DNA of 64,000 nucleotides from Coffea arabica (GCF_036785885.1 NC_092316.1:52089001-52153000), one strand, 5' to 3'; shown: positions 49,101-60,957, counted from the stretch's first letter. Translations and numbers: made by a program. The notes: generated from the letters alone by a model not told the origin.

Positions 49101-49766
49101 CTAGCCCAAGATCCCTCCAACATCTTGTGTTTTCGGTATCTGCATGCCACCACCACCACCTCCTACTTTGAATTGCTTATTTGGAGGAGAAGGGGAAGTT
49201 TCATCTGCGCCGTCTCCTTGGCGGCCGCTTGATCCTTCCTCTTTAAACAAATCTTCCCTATATCTTTTCCTTAAATAACTCTCTGTGGCATCTTGCCCAC
49301 CGCCGCCACCGCTATCTCCGCCACCGTCTCCGCTGGGAATCGCTTCCGTCATTTGATTTGCTGCTAACAAATGCTGCTGCTGTTGCTGAAAACCCAACAT
49401 GTGGGAAAACCCTTCCTCATAGGGGTGGTGAGCTAAGGCTAGCGCGCTGTGGAAAGAATGAGGAGCTGATTTTGAAGGAGGAGCAGAGAGAGTGGAGCCG
49501 TTGCTCCTGACGGATATGTTGAGGGTTGAAATGTTAGCCGGGATGGTTCCCGTGCCAGTGGCGGCGATTATGGCTGGCTCGGCTTGCTGTAGAAGCCACT
49601 CAATTGTCTCGCCGTCGGACTTGTGACCTAGCTCTCGAGTCAACTGGAAAATCCTAGCTGCACAGGCAGCCGGCATTCGGATACGCCTGCCTCGGCCATC
49701 AACTTTGGTATGGCGGTCCTTTGTGGATCTCTTGGGTGGCTGCTGCTTAGGGTGGATTGGTTTCAA
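49101..49766 (-). pseudogene. Captured class I TCP transcription-factor fragment (TCP7/TCP21-like)
   Basis: The open frame spans 221 codons. It has the class I TCP domain ([20 protein letters not shown], then [20 protein letters not shown] and [20 protein letters not shown]), and further on [15 protein letters not shown], a stretch I associate with TCP7/TCP21-type proteins. There is no stop or shift within, which suggests recent capture or constraint. However, the frame has no ATG before the TCP domain: it opens with TTG just after an in-frame stop, at the junction with the LRR fragment. The first ATG lies inside the basic region (IRMPAAC), so normal translation would lose DNA contacts. The true 5' part of the gene was left at the donor locus. 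Confidence 0.85.
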
Positions 49767-49984
49767 TAGCCCTATTGACTAGGAGAGTCAGCATTCCGGC
49801 AGCTTTGACTCTGTTGCAGGAAGGACTACTTGGAGTTCCATACCATGACTTCCATGGCAATCTCCCAATTGATGTGGGTCTCACCCTACCAAATCTGAAA
49901 CTAATACCTGTTACGGAAAACAATTTCTCTGGAATCTTTCCCACTTCAATCACCAATGCTTCTGGGCTTGAGGAAGGAACTTGA
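49767..49984 (+). pseudogene. Captured LRR receptor-kinase ectodomain fragment
   Basis: The plus-strand frame contains GNLPIDVGLTLPNLKLIPVT followed by ENNFSGIFPTSITNASGLE. This is the leucine-rich repeat pattern of plant LRR receptor kinases of the At3g47570/FLS2-related type (usually NLPxDIGxTLPNLK...NNFSGxIPxSxxNAS). Only about two repeats are present, with no signal peptide, membrane segment or kinase. It abuts the TCP fragment head-to-head and ends near the right TIR. Confidence 0.75.
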
Positions 49985-50007
49985 GGAACTTGCCCTAAAG
50001 AAGAAGA

Positions 50008-50214
50008 TGCTATTTTTAATTTCCTAAATTAACCCTGCATTTTGTTTTGAAAATCGTGCAGACAGACAGATCGGTGAATTTAACGGCCAAATCTAACAGA
50101 ATGGCTACGAGTTTTAACTTTATGCATTTAAGTGGCCAAAACCAGACTTTTAATAGTTGAGTGACCAAAACTCAACGATGGCAAAAGTTTAATGGCCAGC
50201 CAGATAATTTGCTC
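50008..50214 (-). repeat. Right terminal inverted repeat of the Pack-MULE
   Basis: This is the inverted partner of 48613-48820. Its outer edge, GATAATTTGCTC, is followed by TAATATTAA. Confidence 0.9.
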
Positions 50215-50541
50215 TAATATTAATAATGAAAGTGATGAGTGAGCTCTTCATCTCTCTTTCTTCTTCTTTTTCTTTCTAACATAAAAAGGTATCTTAGCCT
50301 TTTTTTCAAACCCAATTCAAGATTTTAACTTAGTTTTCAAAATTTAACGTGTTCAGATGCATTTTGATAAACCAAAATAAAATATATGAGATGGGGTGAC
50401 ATTTTGAATCTCTTAGGCAAAACTTATTTCAAAAAAGAAAAAAAGCGATCGTACTTTTCACTCGTTACTTAACATGATAATATACACTAAAATGTATCAC
50501 CATTTAACGGACTCGCACTTCAGAGTATTAAAAATTTAGTA

Positions 50542-50856
50542 CTCCCTCCGTCCCATTTTGATAGTCTCATTTCTTTCTTCACATAGTTTAAAAAAAAAGT
50601 AGTTAATTTTGTTTGAAAAGTAAATTTAGATTGCTATTTTTCTAAAATACCCTCACATTAAATATGGTACAACTTTATGGGAACTTGAATTGATGGTAAA
50701 AAAAGAATCAACTCTCATTAAATGGGGTAGGTTTATAGTAATAAGGATATTTTAGGAAAATTAAAATATAACTACATTCTTAACAATGAAAAAATGGATT
50801 ACATTTTGAGACAGACGAAAAAGGAAAACGGGACTATCAAAGTGGGACGGATGAAG
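50542..50856. mobile_element. Stowaway-like MITE
   Basis: The ends are CTCCCTCCGTCCCATTTTGA and its inverted partner CAAAGTGGGACGGATGAAG, flanked by TA (50540-50541 and 50857-50858). It is 315 bp, non-coding and foldback-like. Confidence 0.85.
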
Positions 50857-50858
50857 TA

Positions 50859-51645
50859 CTTAACAATTCAACAATTTAATAAATCCAAACTTCATATTCC
50901 GTATTACGATTTTCAAACTTCAATTTTATCGAACACGCTCCTTTTTTTTTTGTTTTTTTAGTAGTGTACATATTATTATTACCGAAACAGTAAAAGTAGG
51001 GAATGTAGGTGTAATTTTTAAAATTAAAGGAAAACTTGGTGCTGTAGTCAGAAACCTTGAGTTACCACTAAAGAAAAGATGATTACTTTCCGCAGTCAAG
51101 GGGAACCCATTCCCTCGTCCTCCGCCCTCGGCGCACAATACAACAAAAGTAGATCACATCTCCAGCAGCCTCACCACAAAGCTCCCATCCGTTGTTACTC
51201 TCCCCGCCGCTAATAGCACACCACTCCCCACAAAACACAAAAACGCACCATATTCTCCAACTCAAAAACTGTTCGCTATCCCCTTCCATTCCCTCTCTTT
51301 TGTAGATAGAATAGAAGAAGAAAACTACTACATCTATCCATTCATCATCCCATCCTACCGCTCTACCCATTCTTCATATACTGACCAGTGGCCTCTATGT
51401 TCTTCCAGTAGCCTCATCATCATATTTTTAGTAGTCTTTAATAGTGGTATTGCACTGTCCTCCTACTAGGACTTAGGGGGGAGTTTTAGGACCCCAACAA
51501 TTCCAGCCAAAAAGCCCCCAAAAACAACAACAACTAAACGCCACTTCGCAAACTCAAACCCAAAGGTGGTGCAACTTATCATCATCAGCAGCAGCTCTAA
51601 GTTCTAGCTAACTAAGGGAACCAAAAGCCAAAAGTAGTATCCTCC
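50859..51645. other. Promoter and leader of the dynein-light-chain-domain gene
   Basis: No gene is recognised. The stretch becomes C-rich from about 51100. The last 170 bases (ACAACAACAACTAAAC, CATCATCAGCAGCAGC) look like a plant 5' leader with CAA-type enhancer-like repeats. Confidence 0.4.
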
Positions 51646-52860
51646 ATGGATCCCACTCCCCTCAAAAAGCACCCGACAAAATCCACCACCGCCGCCGCCT
51701 CAAAAATGCCTCCTCCGGATCCCATTCTTGCTGCCCCCCCTTCCTCCACCGCCACCACCATCCAAAACATATCCAGCCACTTCGCCAAGTTGTATGCGAA
51801 TCACAAGTTTCTTGCTGCTTCCTTAAAAGCCTCCTCACATCCACACGCTCATTCTCATCAAGAAGAAGAAAAGGGTCTCAAAGATGATTCCTCTGCTTTA
51901 GACAACTCCTGCGTAGCTTTGACCAAGTCAAGTAGCCAGCACGGAAGAATTCATCGTGGAGCTGCACCGGCAGATTTGGCCTCGGCAAATGAAGAAAGCT
52001 ACCGCACGAAAACCAAGGTTAAAGAAAAGGACGACAGGAAGTATTCTCTGGTTAATGTCAAGAAGAAAAAGCCCCTGCCTGATGCTCCTCCAGCTCAGAA
52101 GGCTTTATTAGACGGGCATAAATCTAATCTTAGAATCAAGAAATCATCGTCAGGAGCAAGAGGAGGAGCAGCCCAGAAAAAGGAGGAGGAGTTCTATGAC
52201 GGGAGGAGAGGCGTGAAGAAAGCGTATGGCTTGATGTCGAGGAGTCTTGAATTGGAGAAACCTAATCAAGCCACGCCGTCGTGTGAAATGAATAGACCAT
52301 GTATTTCGCTTGCGGTGAATGGCAGAAGGACGTCATTTTGCTGCTCGCGAGCTGAGTTGGCTGACTTCTTTTGTTGCGCCGGCGTCAAGGTTGTGGCTGT
52401 TGACATGCCGCCCTTTATGCAGATTCACGCTGTCGATTGTGCTAGAAAAGCTCGTGATAGCTTGGAAAAATTCACTTCCAAGACTCTTGCTTTTACCCTC
52501 AAAAAGGTACTCCTGCCTGCTATAGCATCTGTCGAAAGAGCAATCAGTGATCATTGTGGGCTTTTTGGTTTAGGTTCTGTGATGCGAGGCTTTCCTCTTT
52601 TTTTTTGTTTTTTTTTCCGTTTTGGGGGATCAATTCGCTTGCTGATCAGCAGGCACGCTGGTTCTTGAATTGGTTAGTCTCAGTTCTGATTTTCTTGCTT
52701 GCAGGAATTTGATGGGGTTTATGGACCAGCCTGGCACTGCATCGTAGGGACCAGTTTTGGTTCCTTCGTGACACACTCAGTAGGTGGCTTCATGTACTTC
52801 TCAATGGATCAGAAACTATACATCCTCTTGTTCAAAACAACTGTACAGAGGGCTGATTGA
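51646..52860 (+). CDS. Dynein light chain (DLC1/LC8) domain protein, plant long form, 2 exons
   Basis: Exons: 51646-52506 and 52705-52860 (GT-AG, phase 0), 338 residues. The start, CCTCCATGGATCC, is the first in-frame ATG. The first 240 residues are low-complexity (Ala/Pro/Ser, then Lys-rich) with no named domain. The C-terminal 90 or so form an LC8-type domain: [60 protein letters not shown] and LYILLFKTT, matching the LC8 core (DMPxxMQ, KEFDxxYxPxWHCIVG, FGSxVTHE). The last exon begins exactly at EFDGVYGP, the usual family position. Plants lack cytoplasmic dynein motors, so such proteins act as dimeric hubs in other complexes; the partner here is unknown. The Glu usual after VTH is Ser. Confidence 0.9.
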
Positions 52861-55800
52861 ATGATTTGGAGGTTGAAAACTATTCTTACTATTATAGGGG
52901 AAATTAGGCACTCACAAAGGCAGGCCTTTTTCTCCCCCTTCCAACTTTGTACAATGCCAGCAGCCTTTTTCTCCCATGGATATTTCTCTCGTACTAGTTA
53001 CCTTGTCGGTAGGCTCTTTTTTGAAGTAGTTACAGCACAAAAAAGAAATACTTTCGACTCCACTAAACTTGTGGGGGGGTTTTTGTTTAGATGTTAGTAC
53101 ATTGCCTAGTAGTATCTCAAGAAAACTTGTTAAGATAGCCCAACAATCAACATATATATATATATATATATATACCTACCTCCTCTACTATGCTTCTATG
53201 TCGGTTTCGGTGAAACTGTTGAAGGTAGTGCTGATTTTTGTGGATAGCATATGGTGATATAAGTAAGTTCGAAGTGTAGGATGATGATATATGAGGCTGC
53301 ATTTCTTGTTCTTGGTTCCATGCCGGGTTGGCAACTTAGCATCCCACCATCAAAAAGAATGAATGAAGGGCTTGGAACAAACAATTCTTGTAAGGTCAGC
53401 TAGGGTCCTCCCCTATTCCCCTGCCTGCCCTGGTCTTTGGAGATCAATGAGTGGTGCTTTTCATTTCTTAGTCTAAACAATCATTGCTTTAAGCAAAAAA
53501 TTTGACATTATTTTAGAGTTGAGATAAAACGTACCAGTAGTACCTTCTGTTTTGCCGCAAACCAAACCACACCCCACCTTACCTTAAACAGCCCCAGTCC
53601 CACGAACCAAAAAAAATCTCTCATTGCTGATCATTTCTTTTCCATAGATTTATTTTTGGAAAGGGAGTTGTTATGTATCCTTCCTGGGTTAATCTCTTGC
53701 TAGTTGTTACCTCATTTCATCTATGGTTCCCTGTTGGAATGGCCCAACCACTATTCTGAATCCATCCAAAGTATCATATGAAGTTTTTTTTTTTTTTGGC
53801 ATTTTGGAACTTTGATAATAGAATTGCTTATCACTCAATGTAAGCACTCCTTGATTTGTCTTCAAAATTTTTTTTAGTTCACTTGATTTTCTAAATTGAC
53901 CAGACATGTTATTTTTCTTTCTTTTACATGCAACACACACACATATATCAAAGAAAAATCGTTACGTTTTCTGTGAATATATTTTTTAACCTCACATATA
54001 TCAAATCGTTACAATAATTTTTGTTTTTACAAAAAATCCAGAAAAATGCAATCCAAACAAAGCCTTAGGTTGCATGGCGATCTACTTTCGGGCAAATATT
54101 TCGAGTTGAGGCTTGGTTTGATAAGGTTAAAAATAAGAGATTAGCAAAAAAAAAAATCCCAAACCCCTACTCATTTGGGATTGTTTGGTGGTGTGAAAAA
54201 GTTTCCATCTAATTTCTAATTTGATGAGACTTTTAATTGAGGTTTATGTGGCAGGGTATGCGTAGAGTCCGAAACCAGTAGGCACTTGGGATCTTTAGCC
54301 CAAAAGCACAGCCAAAGAGCATAGCATCTGCTCTTTGGTTGGAAGCTATTTAAAGTACCAACCACAGTATAGATGCCAATTGGCAAGCAGAAGAAGCATT
54401 TTATTATATAATCATCTGTGAATCTAAGCAAGCAGCCACTTTTAAGATCTTTTTCCGATAAGAGGAATATGTGTGAAAGAATTGCCTGATTTTTAAGAAA
54501 GTGCTTGCCAGGGAATCCACTCTCTCTTTTGAGCTATATATATATATATATATGTATATATAGAATTTTTGCTGTGACAAAAAGTAACTGGAGTAGCTAG
54601 CGCATGCATGCGTTAAGCTTTTACTACTTTGGAAGGCGATGCTATTGCTATACGATCACACTGTCATCTGCAGCTTAACCACAAAAACAGTTCCATCAGA
54701 CCTCCAGAGTCCACACACACACACACACAAGGGTTGTTGTTGGTGGTGGTGCATATGTGTCGTCTTTCTTAAGGAAAAAAAAAGAGGTCGTGGACCATAT
54801 TGCCAGCAAACAAGAGGAGGATGCTCAATATTACCATCTATGGCATGGTTCAATTTGAAATTTGCAGTGACTGAACATGCTCCTGCTTCACTGCACATCG
54901 AATAGAATCATGTTGAAATCAGGCAATGCTAGGCAGCGCTGATAAAAAAGAGCCCATGATGAAGGTCCACTTCATGCACTAATTTTAGCGAGTGTTAGAG
55001 AATAATCCAGTTGTAGGCATTGAAATTTCGTCTCCAGACTCTAGAAAAGCATAAGCTGAATGACATGAAAATTGCATTGAACCATTTTTTTGACATCAAC
55101 GCAACCATTATGAATCTGCTAGCAAACGCCCTCAGTTGCACTATCAAGATGACCGGTTTACTAACATCAAAAAAATGGTAACATGTCTCCTTCTTTAGGA
55201 AAATCCAGTTATAGAGTTCTTATGAATCGTTGGCTCGACTTCGATCACCGTCATAAAATATAAGTTGCTTGTAGAGTTTTCACGGATAATCCATCAATAC
55301 AGCCATTGCATTAACAGCGAATATCAGTCAGTGCCGAATGGCGATGACACTACTCAACTAAAGCTGATGGCCACCATCAAGCTTTTAATACTGCCTTCTA
55401 TCAATTATCATATTAAAAATTCAGATAGGTGTGTAATGCGCCTGTTTGCTTCAATTTTCTCTCCTCCTTACTATTCATGGACCTCTCTTCCCCTAGCATA
55501 AAATAGATTAAAATATATTACAGTTATCGTCTCCCCGAAAAAAAAAAAAAAAAATAGGATGACACTACTCTCTCTCTCTCTCAAGTCCAAAGTCTCAAGT
55601 GTGTGCCCGTTAGTCGGTAGTTGATCCACAATCTCACCGGTCTCTCTCAAGTCTCACTTTCCCTTCTTCGGTCTGTCTTCAGTTTTGTAAATTAGTAGCT
55701 TACCACTCCATCTCCGTACACTACAGTCTCTACTCCTGCCTTTTGGGGGGTCAAAATTACTCCTCACTCGCCCTTTCATAGTTTTTTCATTGAATCATTT

Positions 55801-55978
55801 TTATTTAATATCACCAGACAACAGCCCCCGGGGGCCCCCATCATCTCCATCTCTCTGACCTCCTCCTCCTCAATTTCCACTCACTTCAGTCCGACTGCTA
55901 CTACATTTCCCCATTTCACTTTCCATCTTACTCCTGCGTCCTCCTCAACTACTGCTGCTGCTACTAGCACTACCATTC
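52861..55978. other. Spacer between the LC8-domain and bHLH genes
   Basis: The beginning is the 3' UTR of the LC8-domain gene. AT runs lie at 53151-53174 and 54535-54561. Around 53965-54066 lies a half-copy of the Tourist-like MITE (CTCACATATATCAAATCGTT ... GCAATCCAAACAAAGCC then TTA). A CATGCATGC/GCATGCATGC palindrome lies near 54603. From about 55560 the sequence is CT-rich, as expected of the promoter and leader of the next gene. No gene is recognised. Confidence 0.45.
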
Positions 55979-56081
55979 ATGTTGCCCATATTTCTTTGAC
56001 ATGTATATGTGCAAAATTCTGCTGCTGCTGCTTTGTTAAGTTGAAGTTTTCAATGAATTAGATCAGTAAATGTTTGGTTAG
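55979..56081 (+). promoter_or_regulatory. Cluster of four short uORFs in the bHLH79-like leader
   Basis: Four ATGs with their own stops precede the main start: 55979-55999 (6 codons), 56001-56039 (MYMCKILLLLLC), 56053-56061 (2 codons) and 56070-56081 (3 codons). The last stop is 16 bases before the main ATG at 56098, leaving little room for re-initiation. If the leader is not spliced here, translation of the main frame should be reduced. Confidence 0.6.
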
Positions 56082-56097
56082 GCCCCCTGGGGGGTGA

Positions 56098-59000
56098 ATG
56101 GATCCGCCAATCGTCAGCCACTCGTCTTTTTCACCTGCCCATGCTTCCTCCTCCTACACTCTCACTGACCTTTGGCCTTTCCCCATCGGACCTCCTGCCG
56201 TTTTGGGTCTCCCAATGCCCCCCGCCTTGCCACCCCCACATGGCACTCCTCCTCCTGTTGCTGCGCTTTCCCTTGAGGAATCCACCGTCACCGACCTAAG
56301 TGCTTGCCGCACCAATGCCACCAACAAGCGCAAGCATGTCCTTTCTCAACATCACCTTCTTGCTTCCGCTTCTTGTGCCGTTCATTCCGTTAGTATATAA
56401 ATCCCTTTTTTCCCCCGGTTGATGGATAGATTTCTCTGTTATCTTGCTTTGCTCCACTTCAATTCTACCTGCAACAATTCTTCTTTTTTTCCCATTTCTC
56501 AAGTTCATTTTTTGATGCTTGCTCTCAATTTTGGTCAATGGACACATTTTTTTGCATGTTGGATTCTTATACAAAATGCTAGTAAATCTTTTAGTAAAAA
56601 GATTTCCACTTTTACTGTTGTTTCTTGATGGGCATTCCTAGATTTCTACTTGCAAAAGAAATACTTTTACTACGGAGATATTGATCCCATAACATTTCCA
56701 ATCTTTTTTTTAAAAAGAAATTGTAATTTTTGTTTCATCTCTAACTCTTTTAAGTGATTGAGATTTTGTTATCTCCCCATAACTAAGCCTAGAAGCCAGA
56801 TTTCTCTTCCACTGGTTGAGTGATACTGATTTTACTCGACAGAATAATGCAAATGTAAAGCGGATGAAGGCATCAGAAGGAGGAATCGGAGAACAAATTG
56901 ATGAATCCAAAGCAGAACCGCAGACCAGCTCATACACTACTAACAAGCCTGCTGATCATGACGATACTAACCCTCAGCCACCTAAAGACTATATCCATGT
57001 CAGAGCCAGAAGGGGTCAAGCTACTGATAGCCACAGTCTTGCCGAGAGAGTAATTCTCGCCTTGCTTACCTTTCTTTTGTTGGCCATTCATTTCGAGTAT
57101 TAGTTCTGATGAATTAGCTCTGTTTTTCATCAGGCTAGGAGAGAAAAGATCAGTGAGCGGATGAAAATTCTTCAAGATTTGGTTCCTGGCTGTAACAAGG
57201 TCCGCACCCGCACTCTTCTTGCGTATCACACTAGACCAAAAATTGTTGTGGAATTTGTGCTTTATTACTTCAGGAGAGTGTTGTCTTTTCTCATTTTCAC
57301 CAGCTTTTAGCTTTCAAAAAATATTTTGCAGCATTTTCTCGATGGATTTTTAGCTTTTCTGCACTTTGGAAGTTGAAATTTTGATGTCAGTTGGACTAGC
57401 TATCTGGAATTTTGTTTTACCTAAGCTCTACAGTGCAAGAGGAAAAGAGAAGAGGCCCTTAGTTCACACTAATCCTTCCATGTTTTAGGGGTTCCACTTG
57501 AACTTTTTTGCTCTTTAAAATAATTCTGTCCAGTTAATGCACTATTATGTATTGATCAGGTAATTGGGAAAGCTCTAGTACTTGATGAAATTATTAACTA
57601 CATCCAGTCACTTCAGCGACAAGTTGAGGTAGTTACTGAAGTCTTCCGTGTTTAATTCACATCCAAAATTTTGAATCTCATTCTGTCCTTAATATATTGC
57701 ATGTCAAAGTTTTTATCCATGAAGCTCGAAGCAGTTAATTCAAGGATGAACTCAGCCATAGAAGGATTTCCTTCCAAGGAAGTAAGTTACAGAGCTTGAA
57801 ATGCTAGCTAGTTTAACGCCTTTAATCCTTTCTTGATCAGTCAATCTGTATTGTCAGTTCTTTTCTGACTGTCATTTTGGTGCTGCTGCTTTGTTTTTTT
57901 ACTAGTTATAAGTATGAACAGAGAAACTGTTGAAATCTGTTTCATCGAGTGTTTGGGAGGACGTCCTTGGTAGTAAATTACATTAAAAATGAAATATGTT
58001 GCCGTTATAGGATCATGAAATGGTACACTTTGTGGAGTTTTGACCTGATGACTAGCTACTGACTGAAAACGAAATAAAATATAGATTCATATTTTGGATC
58101 AAAAGCAGAGGTGACAAGTTAGTTATGCTCCACGCTCCACCAAACAGTTCAGCATCCTGTTGTAGTTTGACAGAAAGATGCATATTCCTTTTGTTCCTTA
58201 TCTGTGTCTTTTAACAAAAAATTAAATTCAGTATAAGTTCTTGTTTGTTTATTCTTGTCCCTTTTTATTCCATAATAGCAGTTTGCTTTTTCTTATCTGC
58301 GATCCCTTTTTCGTTTTTCGATGAAGAGCTGCATGCCATTTTGCCTGTGGCAATTTCTTAACTCTTTATGGAGTGCAAGTACGCATGGAAAAACTTGAAA
58401 GATTTGAGGAAGCATTTGACTCCAGATTCACATATTCTATGTCCTTTTGGGAATCTGACGAGTTGGTGAACATGTAAGAAAAAGAAAAGGAAACAGTTAA
58501 TTGCCTTTCACAGTGTGAGCGATGTCTTACTGAAATTCAAATGACAAGGTATAGTCCTTGTGTTAATATTACTCCTCTCGGAGCTCCTTTTCAGAAGATG
58601 GAAATGGCCCCATGATTGACACCGCGGTCACCATGCCAGTGGTGAACTAGTAGTAGTTTTTATATCAGCATAGTTAACTCTTTTCTTCCTGGAATTCATA
58701 TTTAACAATCTTTCGCTACGACATATAGATCTTATGAATGACTAAACATGATATACTGGTGGTCCAACATACCACGTGAATTACAAGTGATCAAGCTACA
58801 TAAATATACTAAATTTCACAGAGTAAAGATGTTGTAACAGTGGTATTTCCTGATCAATTACTGTAGCTTCTTAGCTAATTCTGTAACATTTGGTTATAAT
58901 TTGAAGGTGGATATTCACCTGTAGATAAAGAAAAGTTCATCTGTATTTGGATTTTGACTTAAATTTGCAGTTTTATCTTCTTATGTTCTCGTATTGGTGC

Positions 59001-59753
59001 CTAAAACTATGTTTGACTGCTTAACTTTAAAACAAATGAGTCGTGCCTTTTCTGCCAGGTCCTCCTCCTCCTCATTTTTCATCCCCTATCAAGTATATGT
59101 GCCTGCAGCTTCCATATTATCTCTCCTCTTGTTCCTTGTTTTGTGTAGTTATCCTTGGTTTTTCTTTCAATTCTGCTCTGTCCAAAGCAAGTACATGCAT
59201 CAGAACTGCTCGTCATTTCACATGAGTGTAGATGCAGTGACGTATTTGCATAACTAGTGCAAGAATGGTGATATGGCTCTGTTGGAAGGAATTTGCAGCA
59301 GTCATTGTTTACAGCCTCTGGCTGATTTTATACAGTTACAGCTACCTCTTTTTTGTATTGAGATTAAGCACTGTTGCTAGCTTCAGTTTTGCTTCTGCCA
59401 GCTGAACATGTGTTACATCTCTCATTTCCCCTTGTCTTGTGTAAATATATGTGTTTTTAAGATCTATCAGTTGTAACCTTCGTTCTGGTTTATGTGACTT
59501 ACCCTAAATATGATCCACGCGCATTGTTGATTAGTGAGTGATTATTATTCATGCATTTAAAAGTTCATGATGTCCAGCAATACCCAGAACTTTTTTTGAG
59601 TTATTTCTTTGATTCGGTTATCCCGCTTTCCAGCTTGCAGCTCCACAATTTGATGCTACTGCAATGATCTTCGGCCAACAAGCACCAAGGGAATATGCTC
59701 CGGATGAATGGCTTCATATACAGGTCGGTAGCAGCTTAGAAAGAGCAACGTGA
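56098..59753 (+). CDS. bHLH79: bHLH transcription factor, bHLH79-like, 6 exons
   Basis: Exons: 56098-56388, 56843-57049, 57134-57199, 57560-57628, 57710-57781 and 59634-59753. All introns are GT-AG, exons are phase 0, and the product is 274 residues. The start [12 protein letters not shown] with [12 protein letters not shown] is close to the known bHLH79 start. The basic region includes [20 protein letters not shown] followed by [10 protein letters not shown], with the His-Glu-Arg set that reads the E-box. The helix-loop-helix continues [20 protein letters not shown] and [20 protein letters not shown]. The tail ([20 protein letters not shown]) is typical of the BEE/BPE/CIB1 subfamily, which works in growth and brassinosteroid or light responses. 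The long last intron (1.85 kb) and the leader uORFs are notable. The donor after exon 1 (GTTAGT at 56389) is the least certain site. Confidence 0.9.
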
Positions 59754-60059
59754 CAAATACAGCTGCTCTTCAGTGAATAGGAAAGTTGAGCAGGCATTTT
59801 ATTCCTCCAGCTCATTCTCATCGTCTTTGATCAAATCAAGGAGACTTTCAGTTATTTAATTTTACATCTAATGTAACCCTTTCGCAGATTGAAGGACATT
59901 CTTGAACTTGCTGTGAGTATGCCCATATGTCCAATTAGAAAACTGGATCTCTGTCTGATCTGACTAGTTCCTGTATTGACGTCTAGGACAAAATTGTAGC
60001 AATAGTACGTGGTTTAATTTATGTGTTATCCTTTGAAGATGCAATGGACTCTTACTGCA

Positions 60060-60561
60060 ATTCTTTCATTAGTCGACGAAAGTTCAGCATCTGAAGTGGC
60101 ACAATCCTAGATCCCAAATCCCCCTGATGGAAGAAACATTTCCTGGTACTCTGCCCCCTGGGAATCACAAACATGAAACGCCTGCCCTGAGGTCTAACAC
60201 TTCTGAGTAGAATACATTTCCAGTGGTCACAAGACCTACAAGGACTTTCCCCTCAATGACTACTACTCCAGGAGCAGAGTCAACTCGATTCATGGAGATT
60301 CCCAGGGTGTTTAGCCCCGGAAACGCAAAAACATTTCCTTGTGCGACGCTGACTCCAAAGGCATTAGTAGTATTTCCCTCTTTGCTGAGTCCATCAACGA
60401 AGAAATCCTCTGAAGTCACATCAGAGACAGGCTTGCAAGAGAAACCATTCACAGAGGTGGGGTCTTGGATCCTGTAGTGGGTCGGGATCAGCAGATTGGG
60501 AATAAGGCCACAAGAAAACTGAGAGAAACAGCATTTGGTAGAACACCAGCTTAGCAGCCAT
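60060..60561 (-). pseudogene. Germin-like protein pseudogene 1
   Basis: It begins with ATGGCTGCTAAG at 60561, coding a signal-peptide-like stretch (MAAKLVFYQMLFLSVFLWPY) and the germin start ADPDPLQDP. The frame then shifts by one base into VNGFSCKPVSDVTSEDFFVD, FPGLNTLGISMNRVDSAPG and VVVIEGKVLVGLVTTGNVFY. Between SAPG and VVVIEG the usual GLNPPHTHPRA segment is missing, which removes the metal-binding histidines of the cupin. After SEVLDLRAG the frame is lost and the C-terminal cupin half is only faintly visible to about 60060. Germin-like proteins are apoplastic Mn-binding cupins. This copy cannot make one. Confidence 0.8.
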
Positions 60562-60957
60562 AGTCAGTCGAATACAATAGTGTTTGGATAGAGTATTATT
60601 TGGAATAAATACTAAATGTGTTTATGATACAAGCGAAATAGGTAAACTTGAGCTGTCCAAACACAGTTGCCACTCTGATGGTTAACCTTGCTGGAATTAT
60701 TAGTTGAAATACTTTGTCGCGGTGGTGAACAGGTTAAGAAGTAGTACCGTATAATTCTTCAAATGACATTTTTGGGGGGATCAACTTTTCAATTTTCATT
60801 TCATGAGGGAGAACAGGTGAAGAAATCCCAAAAACAAGGATTAACTGACGAGAGACAGATGCATGCAACAAGGACACTTTCAAAGAATATTAGTACTAGT
60901 AGACTAGCATTAGCACTAGCACTAGCACTAGCAGAATCTTAATTTACCAGGTCTCCT
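60562..60957. other. Spacer between the germin-like remnant and the SINE
   Basis: No gene is seen. A short ACTAGC/TTAGCACTAGC repeat lies at about 60896-60931. Confidence 0.5.

Larger units (their letters stand above)
48613..50214. mobile_element. Pack-MULE carrying TCP and LRR-kinase gene fragments
   Basis: The 1602-bp element has long inverted ends (48613-48820 and 50008-50214), flanked by a perfect 9-bp duplication, TAATATTAA (48604-48612 and 50215-50223), the hallmark of Mutator-like elements. The outer end reads GAGCAAATTATCTGGCTGGC on both sides and the first roughly 90 bases are practically identical. No transposase is present. The interior holds two captured host fragments facing away from a shared junction near 49766: a class I TCP segment on the minus strand and an LRR receptor-kinase segment on the plus strand. 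This fits the Pack-MULE class known best from rice. Confidence 0.9.
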
